Source of the DNA: Bacillus haynesii
Lineage (GTDB): Bacteria > Bacillota > Bacilli > Bacillales > Bacillaceae
Reading direction: 5' to 3'
Assembly (NCBI RefSeq): GCF_001969855.1
Contig: NZ_MRBL01000017.1
Span: 1-64,000, forward strand
Length of the DNA: 64,000 bases
The position numbers were made by a program, and so were the translations under genes. The notes below the pieces were generated by a model. That model saw nothing but the letters and a program-made list of their open reading frames with translations. It searched no databases and was not told where the DNA came from. Shown in pieces: positions 1-9,349 of this stretch. Numbering within the stretch: the first letter of the stretch is position 1; the number at the start of each line of letters is the position of its first letter.

Positions 1-53
1 GCCGCCAAGCTGTTTATATATCTTTACCCTGCATGAAATGAAGCTTATCTTAT

Positions 54-128
54 TCCGCAGTAGCTCAGTGGTAGAGCTATCGGCTGTTAACCGATCGGTC
101 GCAGGTTCGAATCCTGCCTGCGGAGCCA
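54..128 (+). tRNA. tRNA-Asn (GTT)
   Basis: Full cloverleaf with a 7-bp acceptor stem (tccgcag/ctgcgga), the T-loop ggttcgaatcc, anticodon loop ctgttaac with GTT, and an encoded CCA end. It lies 2 bp before a second tRNA, so the pair is probably the tail of a longer tRNA operon that begins left of the window. Confidence 0.95.
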
Positions 129-130
129 AT

Positions 131-203
131 GCTTCCATAGCTCAGCAGGTAGAGCACTTCCATGGTAAGGAAGAGGTCAGCGGTTCGAGCCCGCTTGGAA
201 GCT
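131..203 (+). tRNA. tRNA-Thr (GGT)
   Basis: Acceptor stem gcttcca/tggaagc, anticodon stem cttcc/ggaag enclosing loop atggtaa with anticodon GGT, and T-arm ggttcgagcc. The CCA end is not encoded (the sequence continues with tta). It directly follows tRNA-Asn. Confidence 0.93.
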
Positions 204-295
204 TAGATGAATACGTTGATATGACAAGGTTTCTCCTATGGTGGGGAAAGCTTTTTTGTTTTATGATATTTTGCTTTCGACTTTATTGAATGTAT

Positions 296-319
296 AAAAG
301 CAGGCTAATGCCTGCTTTT
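296..319. terminator. Palindromic terminator hairpin
   Basis: The 10-bp arms aaaagcaggc and gcctgctttt close a 4-nt loop (taat). The position suits both the tRNA transcript from the left and the small minus-strand gene remnant ending at 324. A near-identical hairpin recurs at 58024-58045. Confidence 0.75.
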
Positions 320-323
320 AACT

Positions 324-496
324 TTATACCCACTCATATAAAACATTTATTGTGACTTCTAAGACAAGAAGGAACAACATATAACTTGCATACTTTATCG
401 TATCAGGTTCATGCTGTTTCGAGTCTTTAAAAGTCCATATAAATAGTGCTGCACGCCAATAACAGTCACGATTTTGCTAATCGTTAATAATGACAT
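324..496 (-). pseudogene. Frameshifted small membrane protein gene
   Basis: A good ribosome site (aaaggaaggtcgtc) precedes an ATG at 496, which opens MSLLTISKIVTVIGV and then runs out of frame. In another frame the reading continues with ALFIWTFKDSKQHEP and a hydrophobic segment YMLFLLVLEVTINVLYEWV ending at a stop at 324. Joined, this would be a protein of about 57 residues with two hydrophobic segments. I read it as a single-base indel in a small membrane-protein gene of unknown function. The rest of 204-637 shows nothing else convincing. Confidence 0.5.
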
Positions 497-637
497 GACG
501 ACCTTCCTTTATATTAAAAATTCATTTATCATCTAACTTCTACATTTATCATTAAAATCCCTTTTAGCTGTAAAAACTGTCTCTGCTATTCAAACAAGCT
601 CCCTGTCATCTGAGCCAGAGAGCTTGTTTAAGCATGT

Positions 638-1807
638 TTAAAATCCATTTAAAATAGAGAAGATCCGATTATTCACACTGCCAAAAGACTTGATGTTGTT
701 TTGGATGTTGGAAAATAGGATGACGTATCTGCTCCCTGTCAGACTGAAGCTGTTTAATATGTTGTAGCCGGGCATGACGCCGTGACTTGAATAGCTTCCA
801 GGAGACACATAAAAGCCCATGCCGTATGTTGCTTTGTTCGGTGTAAACATTTTCGTAAAGCTGTCATTGGAAATGATTTTTCTTTCATAAAGTGCTTTAT
901 CAAACAAATACATATCATAAGCGGTCATATAAATATCACCGGCTCCGTAAAGCTGGGATAGATCCGGCATGTCAGGTGTATAAAGTTTTTTTTGCAGGTT
1001 TAATTTATACCCTGTCGATGGATTTGACTCTTTAGTAAATGTTTTATAAAAGCCTGCATGTTCCATACCGGCAGGTTTAAAAATATGCTTTTTGATGTAT
1101 TGGTCGACTGGTTCACCGCTTACCATTGAAACAATGTATGCGAGAACCGAGTAATTGGAGTCTCTATAATCCCATTTTCCAGTTGGGTATTTTACGCCCC
1201 GTTTTTCGATATCTTTAATTAAATCTTCCGGTGAAATATATCCGCGGCCTTCTTTGTGACCTCTAATCCCTGATGTGTGCGTCAGGAAATGATAAAGGGT
1301 GATCTTTGAGCCGTTTGGAAAATCAGGAAGATACTTAGAAACAGGGTCATTTACAGATAGTAATCCTTTTTCCTCAAGCTGTAGAATTGCCGTTGCAATA
1401 ATCGCTTTTTGTGATGACCCTATATAAAAGACGGTATCCGGTGTATTGGGGACCATTTCTTCGCGGTTTGCATATAAATACCCTTTGCTTGTCACCACTT
1501 TTCCATCTTCTACGATCAATGCTGTGCCGCTGAATCCAATGCTTTTTAAATATTGATCCAATTGAGCGTTATCATTTTTTGTAACGATCGGGCTCTTTTT
1601 TGTTTCATTTTGACTTGTCTTCTTCTTTGCTTCAGGCTGTGCCTTTTTTTCAGTTGCCTGCAATTGGTTTTCCTGGTGATCTCGCATACCGCTTGGAAGT
1701 GCAAGATAAATTAATCCACAAACAAGCAGAAAGGAAAATATGATAAGCCTTCTTTTTGTTTTCTGCTTTTTTCTTTTCTTTATTCGCGTTCTGTATGTTC
1801 TTGCCAT
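638..1807 (-). CDS. pbpX: PbpX-like serine hydrolase (beta-lactamase fold)
   Basis: 389 residues: a basic N-terminus, one membrane anchor (about residues 20-39), a Lys/Glu/Thr-rich linker, then a class C beta-lactamase-type domain. The active-site Ser-x-x-Lys appears as GSSQKA, the second box as DSNYSVL and the third as SHGVMPGYN. From memory it closely resembles B. subtilis PbpX (391 aa), an extracytoplasmic low-molecular-weight penicillin-binding protein or D,D-peptidase of uncertain substrate. An ECF-type promoter precedes it (1845-1870). It stands alone on the minus strand. In B. subtilis pbpX lies elsewhere on the chromosome, so an orthologue-versus-paralogue check is still open. Confidence 0.8.
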   Translation of the reverse strand: MARTYRTRIKKRKKQKTKRRLIIFSFLLVCGLIYLALPSGMRDHQENQLQATEKKAQPEAKKKTSQNETKKSPIVTKNDNAQLDQYLKSIGFSGTALIVEDGKVVTSKGYLYANREEMVPNTPDTVFYIGSSQKAIIATAILQLEEKGLLSVNDPVSKYLPDFPNGSKITLYHFLTHTSGIRGHKEGRGYISPEDLIKDIEKRGVKYPTGKWDYRDSNYSVLAYIVSMVSGEPVDQYIKKHIFKPAGMEHAGFYKTFTKESNPSTGYKLNLQKKLYTPDMPDLSQLYGAGDIYMTAYDMYLFDKALYERKIISNDSFTKMFTPNKATYGMGFYVSPGSYSSHGVMPGYNILNSFSLTGSRYVILFSNIQNNIKSFGSVNNRIFSILNGF

Positions 1808-1844
1808 GACGGGTACTCCTTCTTTTATATGTGACGTATTTACT

Positions 1845-1870
1845 GACGCAATAACCCCTTAAAAAGTTTC
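1845..1870 (-). promoter_or_regulatory. ECF sigma promoter for pbpX
   Basis: On the minus strand GAAAC (1870-1866) is followed after 17 nt by CGTC (1848-1845), the pattern read by sigma-X, sigma-M and sigma-W. B. subtilis pbpX is known to be under ECF sigma control, which supports the call. Confidence 0.6.
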
Positions 1871-1982
1871 TTCAAAATGCTAATATTTTCATACATGAAC
1901 TTGAATAATGCCAAAATTTACATTTTGTTTACACTTGATCAAGAACAAGAGTTCGTATAAAATAAAGATGTGAGGTGAGAAG

Positions 1983-2204
1983 ATGAGAAAGCTGTTGTAT
2001 CGTTCCATTGAAGACCGTTTTCCGGTAGAAATCATTTACATGAAAAAAAGCGGTTTTTCTAAGCGGGCGATTCTTGTGAAAGAAATAAAAAACGGTTATG
2101 TGAAAGCATTTTGCTTCCAAAAACAACAGATCAGAATGTTTAAGATGGAGTCCATTTTATCCGTGTTCCCATATAAAAAAAGAAATTCAGCCCATTATGC
2201 TTAA
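1983..2204 (+). CDS. Small WYL-like protein
   Basis: 73 residues, cytoplasmic and basic. The pattern EIIYMKKSG, RAILVKEIKNGYVKAFCF, QIRMFKMESILSV matches the strand order of a minimal WYL-type domain (I-Y, then Y-hydrophobic-A, then R-x-F-x-hydrophobic-x-x-I). It has no DNA-binding part of its own. Start ATG follows the ribosome site gaggtgag. A likely sigma-A promoter is just upstream (ttgatc, 17 nt, tataaa, about 1937-1965). Function unknown; WYL domains often sense nucleic-acid-like ligands, but that is family knowledge only. Confidence 0.7.
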   Translation: MRKLLYRSIEDRFPVEIIYMKKSGFSKRAILVKEIKNGYVKAFCFQKQQIRMFKMESILSVFPYKKRNSAHYA

Positions 2205-2318
2205 AAGCTGTTCCTCCATCTTGCTGTCTTCTTTCTGTATTCCCTTCCTGTTTTGATATTCCATCTTTTGTTATAATGAATGTAAATTCGATTTAAAGAG
2301 AGCGGGCGTTTTTCATCT

Positions 2319-3296
2319 ATGCTTCAGACGATCAATAAAACACTTGGTAAGATTATGCCTTTACTGACGCCTCTAAGTGTTGTCAGCGGGGTATTGCTTG
2401 CGGATTACTTAAATGGGCTGGCGGGTCTTGTGCCATGGATTTTTGCGTTCATGACGTTTGCCGGCAGCCTTGGGGCAAATTTTCAGTCGCTGAAAACAGC
2501 GATGGTTCATCCCTTGCCGATGCTTCTCGCTTTATTTGTTTTGCACATATTTATGCCTGTTTTGGCATGGAGCACGGGGCATCTTGTGTTTAGCGGGGAT
2601 TCATTGACGATTACAGGGCTTACCCTTGGTGTTGTCATTCCGACGGGGATTACGAGTATGATTTGGGCTGCCATGTATAAAGGAAACATCGGCTTAACCT
2701 TATCGATTATTTTAGTGGACACCATTCTTTCTCCTTTTATTGTTCCGTTCAGTCTTTCCATTTTGGCCGGTGCGCATGTTGAAATGGATGTTATCGGTAT
2801 GATGAAAGGTTTAGTCGGAATGATTGTGATTCCTTCTTTATTAGGAATGCTCGTCAATCAATTTTCAATACCGGAGCGGACAGCGCGTTTAAGCGCGAAT
2901 TGTGCTCCATTTTCGAAAGTCGGGTTAGCCGCCGTGGTGGCGATTAACAGCTCAGTGGTCGCTCCTTACCTGAAAAACGTCGATTTAAAGTTTTTGACGA
3001 TAGCCGTTACGGTTTTTTTGGTGGCATTTACAGGCTACCTGACAGCTTGGCTGATAGGCCGGCTGATGAAGCGGCCCCAGGAGGAAATCGTGGCTTTGAT
3101 TTTTACTGGAGGAATGCGGAATATTAGCGCGGGAGCTGTGTTGGCCACCGGGTTTTTTCCGCCGCAAGTGGCGGTGCCCGTTGTCATCGGCATGCTGTTC
3201 CAACAGGTCCTGGCCGCGCTATTTGGGCATTTGCTTGCAAGAAGCGAGCTTAAAAAAGCGTATCATTTGGACAAAAAGACGAGTCTGCCCTCATAG
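2319..3296 (+). CDS. ybaS: YbaS-type bile acid:sodium symporter family transporter
   Basis: 325 residues, with nine to ten hydrophobic segments from about residue 12 to 310 and an acidic/Gly-rich stretch, as in the BASS family (secondary transporters of organic anions driven by sodium). Segments such as GVVIPTGITSMIWAAMYKGN and FTGGMRNISAGAVLA carry the polar residues typical of the substrate and sodium sites. It resembles B. subtilis YbaS, whose substrate is not established. The ribosome site is weak (aaagagag lies about 17 nt ahead), so the start is less certain than the reading frame. Confidence 0.8.
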   Translation: MLQTINKTLGKIMPLLTPLSVVSGVLLADYLNGLAGLVPWIFAFMTFAGSLGANFQSLKTAMVHPLPMLLALFVLHIFMPVLAWSTGHLVFSGDSLTITGLTLGVVIPTGITSMIWAAMYKGNIGLTLSIILVDTILSPFIVPFSLSILAGAHVEMDVIGMMKGLVGMIVIPSLLGMLVNQFSIPERTARLSANCAPFSKVGLAAVVAINSSVVAPYLKNVDLKFLTIAVTVFLVAFTGYLTAWLIGRLMKRPQEEIVALIFTGGMRNISAGAVLATGFFPPQVAVPVVIGMLFQQVLAALFGHLLARSELKKAYHLDKKTSLPS

Positions 3297-3330
3297 TTGG
3301 CAGACTCAAACCTTACAGGAGTGAAAAACA

Positions 3331-3741
3331 ATGAAAACTAAAGTAATTGTGATGATCTGGTCTTTGATCTCCGCATTTTTGTTTTGTTCTATGATAGTGA
3401 CAGCTTCACTTTCTCCGCTCGCTCATTCAGGCCCTCATGCTAATGAGTTTGGCACTTTGGGGATGTGGGCGGCAATCGGAATCGTTTTGCTCTTTTATAT
3501 GCTGCCCCTCGCTGTTTTTATGGCCGGGTTTGATGCAATGAAGTTTGTGATGGCTGTTCTTTGCGGAATTGGATTAATCATCGCGCTGACCATGATTCCA
3601 ATCGTTTTGTTGATTGGCGCTATTGGCGGATATGCTTCTGCATTATTGGGCGTCGCAGGCCTTTGCATTTTGTTAGCAATCGTAAATGTGATTTGGTTTA
3701 TCGTCGCCTTTCGCCGGCCGTCAGCAAGTGCCTCTTTCTGA
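3331..3741 (+). CDS. Four-helix membrane protein, unknown
   Basis: 136 residues, almost entirely hydrophobic, with four predicted membrane helices (about 5-27, 45-67, 72-95, 102-126) and a short polar C-terminus. Start ATG is 7 nt after aggagtg. It sits 34 bp after the YbaS-like gene, so the two may be cotranscribed. It converges on the PhzF-like gene 30 bp downstream. No family recognised. Confidence 0.7.
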   Translation: MKTKVIVMIWSLISAFLFCSMIVTASLSPLAHSGPHANEFGTLGMWAAIGIVLLFYMLPLAVFMAGFDAMKFVMAVLCGIGLIIALTMIPIVLLIGAIGGYASALLGVAGLCILLAIVNVIWFIVAFRRPSASASF

Positions 3742-3770
3742 TATTCAAAAACCGCTTTCCCGCGTTCTGT

Positions 3771-4640
3771 TCAAGTTCGCCAGGTTCCTTTTGCGATCAG
3801 GTGGACGTTTCCCCCGATGTGAATCTCTGTGCTGTTTTCCGTTGTTTGCGCTTCAATATAAAGCAGGGAAGGGCGGTTTATTTCAAAACCTTGTTCAGCC
3901 CTTATGCTGAGATCATTTTGATTAAAATAACCGTGATGCAGTAAATATCCTGCGAGATCCCCGATTGCACTTCCTGTTGCCGGATCTTCGGGAACGCTGA
4001 GACAGTCGCAAAATACTCGTGCATTGATGTGGTTTTGTTCATGATAGGTTTCCGTAGAAAAAACGAGCAGACTGGCTTCTGTTTCTTTTATAAAAGCTTC
4101 AAACCGATCCTTGTTGATTTTGCATTTTTTAACTGCATTTAGCGAATTTAACGGTACGATAACTGCCGGAAGGCCTGTAGAAACCTCTTGTATCGGGAAG
4201 TTCGAATCTATATCACATGTGTCGATTCCTAGTACCTCTGCCATCATTTCTTTATCAAAAGTTTGGTTAAACACGGGCGGATTTTGCTTCATCCAAATGA
4301 CCTGATCATCACCTTTGTCAAACGTCACTGGTATTGTGCCTGCCGTTACATTTAAAATGACATTTGAAGGAGGTTCAGGTTCGATTTCATTTTTAATGAT
4401 AAACGCTGTGCCCAGCGTCGGATGTCCTGCAAACGGAATTTCTTTTTCCGGGGTGAAAATTCGGACATCGTACCCGCCATTTCCCTGTTTCCCTAATATA
4501 AATGTTGTCTCGGAAAAATTGATTTCCCTGGCTATTTTTTGCATTTCATCACTTGATAGGTTTTTTTCTGCTTTAAAAACAGCGAGCTGGTTTCCTGTAT
4601 ACTTTGTTTCTGCAAACACATCCACAAGGTAAAATTCCAT
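3771..4640 (-). CDS. PhzF family epimerase/isomerase-like protein
   Basis: 289 residues with the two-lobe PhzF signature: N-terminal VDVFAETKYTGNQLAVF, the conserved Glu in NFSETTFIL, FAGHPTLGTAF around residue 70, and the C-terminal lobe motif DPATGSAIGDLAGYL. Members related to PhzF and diaminopimelate epimerase isomerise small carboxylates. The substrate here is unknown, and no phenazine genes are nearby. A hairpin-rich stretch lies between this gene and namZ. Confidence 0.85.
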   Translation of the reverse strand: MEFYLVDVFAETKYTGNQLAVFKAEKNLSSDEMQKIAREINFSETTFILGKQGNGGYDVRIFTPEKEIPFAGHPTLGTAFIIKNEIEPEPPSNVILNVTAGTIPVTFDKGDDQVIWMKQNPPVFNQTFDKEMMAEVLGIDTCDIDSNFPIQEVSTGLPAVIVPLNSLNAVKKCKINKDRFEAFIKETEASLLVFSTETYHEQNHINARVFCDCLSVPEDPATGSAIGDLAGYLLHHGYFNQNDLSIRAEQGFEINRPSLLYIEAQTTENSTEIHIGGNVHLIAKGTWRT

Positions 4641-4757
4641 TTGATGTTTCTCCCCTTTTAAATGACACTTCTCGCCCTAAAGGCAGTTTTACATATCTTA
4701 CATGAGATGAGAATCATTGAACAGTCCAAAAATAAAGAAGAGCGGCTCCCGCTCTTC

Positions 4758-5990
4758 CTAATAAAGCAAATATTTCTTTCTGATATTCATAAACCGTTTT
4801 TGCTCTGCTTCGTATTTTTTGACGATTTCATCAATTGAAGCACCTTGCTCAATCATTGTTTTCACCCATCCGTTCCCGATCAGACGGTTGAAATTGCCTG
4901 AAGGGAGGAACTCAAAGTCGTCCGGGTAGAGGTCATGGACGGTTTTGATGATCGCGATACCGGTATTTACAGGCTTAAAAGCGGACCGGTTTGTCACGTA
5001 AAGCTCGACCCCGTGGCACAGTTTATTTTGATGCTTTGAAAATGTCGGAGTAAACGAGGCGGCTCTGAATCGAACCCCAGGGAGCTTCAGACCGTTTAAC
5101 TTTTCGGCGAGCTCCGTACTTTTCATATAGGGCGCACCAATTAATTCAAATGGTTTTGTCGTGCCCCTTCCTTCTGACATGTTGGTTCCTTCAATTAAAC
5201 CTGTGCCCGGGTAGACGATACTCGTATCCGGAGTCGGCATGTTCGGGGAAGGCAGGACGAAAGGAAGACCAGTATCTTCAAAGAACATCTGCCGCTTCCA
5301 GCCTTTCATTTTGATGACGGTTAAATCGGCGCCGATGTTAAATTCATCATTAAACAGCTTTGCCAGTTCTCCTGCCGTCATTCCGTGCCTTAAAGGGATG
5401 GGATACATTCCGACAAATGAAGAATAATCCGAATCAAGGACAGGTCCTTCAACTTTTAAGCCGCTTTGCGGGTTTGGGCGGTCAAGAACGATGAATGGAA
5501 TACCGTTTTCTTTTGCCGCTTCCATCGCATATGCCATTGTGTAAATGTAAGTGTAAAACCGTGTTCCGACATCCTGGATGTCAAATAGCAGGACGTCAAC
5601 GTTTTTCAACATCTCTGGTGTCGGTTTTCTTGTATCTCCGTAGAGGCTGTAGACGGGGAGGCCGGTTTTTTCATCAATATAAGAGTCAACCTTATCTCCG
5701 GCTTGAGCGTCTCCCCTTACACCGTGCTCTGGACCATAGAGGGCGGTCAGCTCAATACCGGGGGCTTGGTGAAGCAAATCGATACTGCTTGTTAATGTCG
5801 AATTGACACCGGTTGGATTTGTGATGAGACCGACCCTTTTTCCTTTTAACATGCTTTTCTTGTTCATGAGCACTTCAATACCCGGTGAGACTTTTGCTTT
5901 CTTTTCTTTGTCCGGAAAGGCAGCTGCTGCGGTTAGTGTACTGAAGACAAACATTCCCGCAAGCAGCCAGATCGCTTTTTTTCTCATCAT
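4758..5990 (-). CDS. namZ: Exo-beta-N-acetylmuramidase NamZ
   Basis: 410 residues with an N-terminal Sec signal (hydrophobic 8-24, AAAA-type cleavage region), then a DUF1343 domain. B. subtilis YbbC (NamZ) cleaves terminal MurNAc from peptidoglycan chains outside the cell. The family stretches [18 protein letters not shown] and [11 protein letters not shown] are present. Last gene of the recycling operon: its ATG overlaps the nagZ stop by 4 bp (atga). An arginine/leucine-rich C-terminus ends just before a hairpin (about 4733-4757) that can stop transcription. Confidence 0.93.
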   Translation of the reverse strand: MMRKKAIWLLAGMFVFSTLTAAAAFPDKEKKAKVSPGIEVLMNKKSMLKGKRVGLITNPTGVNSTLTSSIDLLHQAPGIELTALYGPEHGVRGDAQAGDKVDSYIDEKTGLPVYSLYGDTRKPTPEMLKNVDVLLFDIQDVGTRFYTYIYTMAYAMEAAKENGIPFIVLDRPNPQSGLKVEGPVLDSDYSSFVGMYPIPLRHGMTAGELAKLFNDEFNIGADLTVIKMKGWKRQMFFEDTGLPFVLPSPNMPTPDTSIVYPGTGLIEGTNMSEGRGTTKPFELIGAPYMKSTELAEKLNGLKLPGVRFRAASFTPTFSKHQNKLCHGVELYVTNRSAFKPVNTGIAIIKTVHDLYPDDFEFLPSGNFNRLIGNGWVKTMIEQGASIDEIVKKYEAEQKRFMNIRKKYLLY

Positions 5991-7918
5991 GACCCTCCTT
6001 TGTGAAGCGGCTTGCCGTTTTTAATATTCAATCCGTAGCCATACGGGTAAAGGATTTCTCCGGGGCTTGTGACTGAAGGAATGTCTACGGGCAATGTTCC
6101 TTTAGGTTTTGCCTTTCCGAAGATAACTTCCACTCCGGCCGGGATATTCGGCTGCCTGAAGCGCCCGTTTGCATAGCCTTTAAAGCCGTATACTGCGATC
6201 ACGGCTTTGGCTTCTTCAAAATTTGCCGTATCATAAGGGTTTCGCAGGCTCATTAAGACAAATTTTTTCCCGTTGGCCTGTGCGTATTTCATGGCGGCAC
6301 GCGGAAAAGCGGTTGCCCACTTGCTTGAGTCTTGAATGCTGTCATCAATGACACCGTCGTTCACAACAGGATCGTTTTTGACTACGTATGATCCTGCGAT
6401 GACATAATCAGCTTCGTCAATTTTCTTTTGAATCTCTTCATCAAACGTTTTTTCTGCAAATCGGGATTCGACCACCTTGATGTTTTTCTTTATTTTGCTG
6501 ATGGTCTTTGCGATTGCTGCTGTTTGCTCCTCATATGGGGCGAGAATGAGGACGGTGTCCCCTTTTTTCGGTTTAAACGGCAGGGCGCTTTTGTCGTTTT
6601 TAAGGATGGTGACGCTTTCCCTTGCCATTTTCTTTTCGAATTTCAAGTGTTTGTTGCTGCCGACCGTTTTCAAGGCGTATTTGATTTTTTTCTGAAGCGG
6701 TTCGGAGCCGGTGTGATTGATGATGCCCCGGTCTATTTTTAATTGAAGGATTCGCTCCACCGACTGATCGATTTGTTCCATGGGGATATCCCCTTTTTTA
6801 ACGGCTGTCAGAAGAGCTTCGAATACACGCGCCAGATTTTTTTCGGTCTCAAGCGATGTGACTTGCGCGGGCATGAGGGCGATGTCGACTCCTGCTTTGA
6901 CAGCCATGACGACGGCTTCCTCCTGTCCGAAATTATCAGAAATGGCTTTCATATTTAAAGCGTCTGTTACAACAACGCCCTTAAAGCCGAGGTCTTTGCG
7001 GAGAAGGTCTGTCATGACTTTTTTGGAAAGCGTTGCAGGCACCATGATGTCCTCGCCGTCTTTTTTGCTTTTATAGGTTGTATCGTCAAAGGCGGGGAAC
7101 TGGACATGCGCTGTCATGATCATGTCAATCCCTGCAGCGATCGCTTTTTGAAATGGCGCAAGTTCAACGCTTCTCAGCCTTTTTTCATCATGTGGAACAA
7201 GTGGCAACCCGTAATGGCTGTCAACCGCTGTATCGCCGTGTCCGGGAAAATGTTTTGCTGTGGCGATCATTTGCTCGTCCTGAAGGCCCTTCATCATCTG
7301 GATGCCGAGCTTTGAAGTCAGCTTAGGCTTGGAGCTGAAAGAACGGACGCCGATTACAGGGTTGTCGGGATTGTTGTTGACATCAAGGACAGGACTGAAA
7401 TTCACATTGATGCCCAGTGATGCTAATTCTTTTCCGATGATTTTTCCTGATCTGAAGGCATTTTTGCTGCTTCTCGATGCGCCGACTGCCATATTGCCGG
7501 GCAGATTTGTGCCTGATTCGAGTCTGGTGACAATTCCGCCTTCCTGATCGATTGTGATAAAGAGCGGAATGTCATGACTCGCTTTTTGCAGGCCGTGCGT
7601 TAAGCGTACAGTCTGCTCTGTGCCTGTGACGTTTTCAGCAAAAAGAATGACGCCGCCGAGCCGGTATTTTTGAATGATTCCCGCGACTTCGTCATTCATT
7701 TCTGTTAATCCTTTGGCGCTCGATTCCCCTTTTTTCTTCCAGTTTCTAAAATCAGGCATCAGCATTTGTCCGATTTTCTCTTCAAGCGACATGCCGCTGA
7801 CCATTTGTTTCATGTTTTGTTCCGGGTGCTGTTTTGCTTCTGCTTCGCGAGCGGCCGGCTGCAAAGCGAGAGACGATAACAGCAATGCAATCAACGCGCA
7901 TTGGAGAAATCTTTTCAT
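5987..7918 (-). CDS. nagZ: Beta-N-acetylglucosaminidase NagZ (GH3)
   Basis: 643 residues: a signal peptide (about 1-28), a GH3 barrel with the motif [14 protein letters not shown] (the Asp-His dyad acting as acid/base in the Bacillus enzyme is within DTAVDSH) and the nucleophile Asp in [10 protein letters not shown], then a second alpha/beta domain as in B. subtilis YbbD. It removes GlcNAc from muropeptides after amidase action. It lies 15 bp after amiE and overlaps namZ by 4 bp, so translation is probably coupled. Confidence 0.95.
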   Translation of the reverse strand: MKRFLQCALIALLLSSLALQPAAREAEAKQHPEQNMKQMVSGMSLEEKIGQMLMPDFRNWKKKGESSAKGLTEMNDEVAGIIQKYRLGGVILFAENVTGTEQTVRLTHGLQKASHDIPLFITIDQEGGIVTRLESGTNLPGNMAVGASRSSKNAFRSGKIIGKELASLGINVNFSPVLDVNNNPDNPVIGVRSFSSKPKLTSKLGIQMMKGLQDEQMIATAKHFPGHGDTAVDSHYGLPLVPHDEKRLRSVELAPFQKAIAAGIDMIMTAHVQFPAFDDTTYKSKKDGEDIMVPATLSKKVMTDLLRKDLGFKGVVVTDALNMKAISDNFGQEEAVVMAVKAGVDIALMPAQVTSLETEKNLARVFEALLTAVKKGDIPMEQIDQSVERILQLKIDRGIINHTGSEPLQKKIKYALKTVGSNKHLKFEKKMARESVTILKNDKSALPFKPKKGDTVLILAPYEEQTAAIAKTISKIKKNIKVVESRFAEKTFDEEIQKKIDEADYVIAGSYVVKNDPVVNDGVIDDSIQDSSKWATAFPRAAMKYAQANGKKFVLMSLRNPYDTANFEEAKAVIAVYGFKGYANGRFRQPNIPAGVEVIFGKAKPKGTLPVDIPSVTSPGEILYPYGYGLNIKNGKPLHKGGS

Positions 7919-7933
7919 GTAAAGGGTCGCCTC

Positions 7934-9295
7934 CTATTGGTGATGTAACGCCTCGTAAACAACTGTAATGACGCTGCCGTACTTTCCGGTTGCAAATTCA
8001 TCACCTTCGAATTGATTCGGGTTTTCTTTAGGGGTGAGGACGGGAGAGTGCTTTTTATTGGTTAACAACACAATGCCGATTTGATACACGGGATCAATGA
8101 TGGTGACGGTTCCCGTCCATCCGGTGTGGCCGTATGCCTTGCTGCTGGCGTGCTTGCCGAACATCCACTCCATATCGGTATTGCCGTTGAGCCGCCATCC
8201 TAGTCCGTATGTGGGATTTGTTTTTGACGGCTCTGTAAATTGTGAAATGACCGAACTGCTGAATAGATGCTTTCTTCCGTAACCGCCGCCGTTCAGCATG
8301 ACTTGAAGGAGCACTGCTGTGTCGTCAACGGTGGAAAACAGTCCGGCATGCCCAGAGATGCCTTCCATTGAATAGAACGCTTTTTCATCGTGGACTTCCC
8401 CCTGAAGCGTGTAAGTTCTAATGTTTGGAAACGAAATGGCACCGTCTCTGGTGTTTCCCATTCGTTCCGTAGCTGCAAAACGCGACGGTTTAAAGCCCTT
8501 TTGGAGCGGATTAAACAAAGTATGCCGCAACCCGAGAGGCCGGTAAAATTGGTTTTCAACAAAGGTATCTAAACGCTCGTTTGTGATTTTTTCAATGATC
8601 AGCCCGAGGAGCATATAGTCGATGTCACTGTAAATTTGCTTTGTGCCGGGTTCATATGCCAAGGGGGTTTTCACAAGATATTCAAGCGTTTTGCTCCGTG
8701 ATTGAGAGTAGAGGTGTCCGGCTGATTTCGGGTCGTAATAATTCCAGCTTGCAGGGAAGCCTGCGTTATGATGGAGCAAATCAATGACGCGGAGCCGGTT
8801 TTTTCCCTTTACATCGTCTTCCGGGTGATCTTTGAAATCAGGGAGATAATGAGAAATGTTTTTGTTCAAGTCAAGCTTTCCGTTGCTCACTAAATGCTGC
8901 AAGGCAAAATTGACGGCATACATTTTTGTATTGGAGGCGAGGTCGAACATCGTGTTTGCTTTCATTTTTTTCGGATGTTTAAGCGCCGTGAGGCCATTGT
9001 ATTTCTGCTTGTAGCCGTATGCTTCTTTTTTGACGATTTTTCCGTCTTTTATCAAAATAAGGGCAGCGCCGGGAAAGCCCGCTTTGACATCCTGTTCGAT
9101 CAGACGATCCACAGCTTTAAGCTTTTCCGAAGAAAAACCGGCTTCTTCAGGCGTTTTCGCCTTCGTTAAAACAGGATATGTCAGCCGCTGTTTTGTTTCG
9201 TTCCCAATGGCAGTCTGTGCTAATGACGGAAGCGGAAAAAAGCATGTCAGCAACAATAGGGAAGACGCGGCTGTGCTGATCATAAACTTTTTCAG
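7934..9295 (-). CDS. amiE: N-acetylmuramyl-L-alanine amidase AmiE
   Basis: Beta-lactamase-fold serine hydrolase corresponding to B. subtilis YbbE (AmiE), which strips peptides from MurNAc before NagZ acts. The Ser-x-x-Lys box appears as ASNTKMY and a Tyr box as YSDIDYMLLG. The ATG at 9283 gives a signal peptide without positive charges and has no ribosome site. Four codons upstream a CTG at 9295 (Leu-Lys-Lys-Phe-Met) lies 9 nt after aaggag and supplies the basic n-region, so I chose CTG. 453 residues. Confidence 0.85.
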   Translation of the reverse strand: MKKFMISTAASSLLLLTCFFPLPSLAQTAIGNETKQRLTYPVLTKAKTPEEAGFSSEKLKAVDRLIEQDVKAGFPGAALILIKDGKIVKKEAYGYKQKYNGLTALKHPKKMKANTMFDLASNTKMYAVNFALQHLVSNGKLDLNKNISHYLPDFKDHPEDDVKGKNRLRVIDLLHHNAGFPASWNYYDPKSAGHLYSQSRSKTLEYLVKTPLAYEPGTKQIYSDIDYMLLGLIIEKITNERLDTFVENQFYRPLGLRHTLFNPLQKGFKPSRFAATERMGNTRDGAISFPNIRTYTLQGEVHDEKAFYSMEGISGHAGLFSTVDDTAVLLQVMLNGGGYGRKHLFSSSVISQFTEPSKTNPTYGLGWRLNGNTDMEWMFGKHASSKAYGHTGWTGTVTIIDPVYQIGIVLLTNKKHSPVLTPKENPNQFEGDEFATGKYGSVITVVYEALHHQ

Positions 9296-9349
9296 CTTGC
9301 TTCACTCCTTTCTGTTAAAAAATGTATAGTGGGAATTTTAAACAAACGT

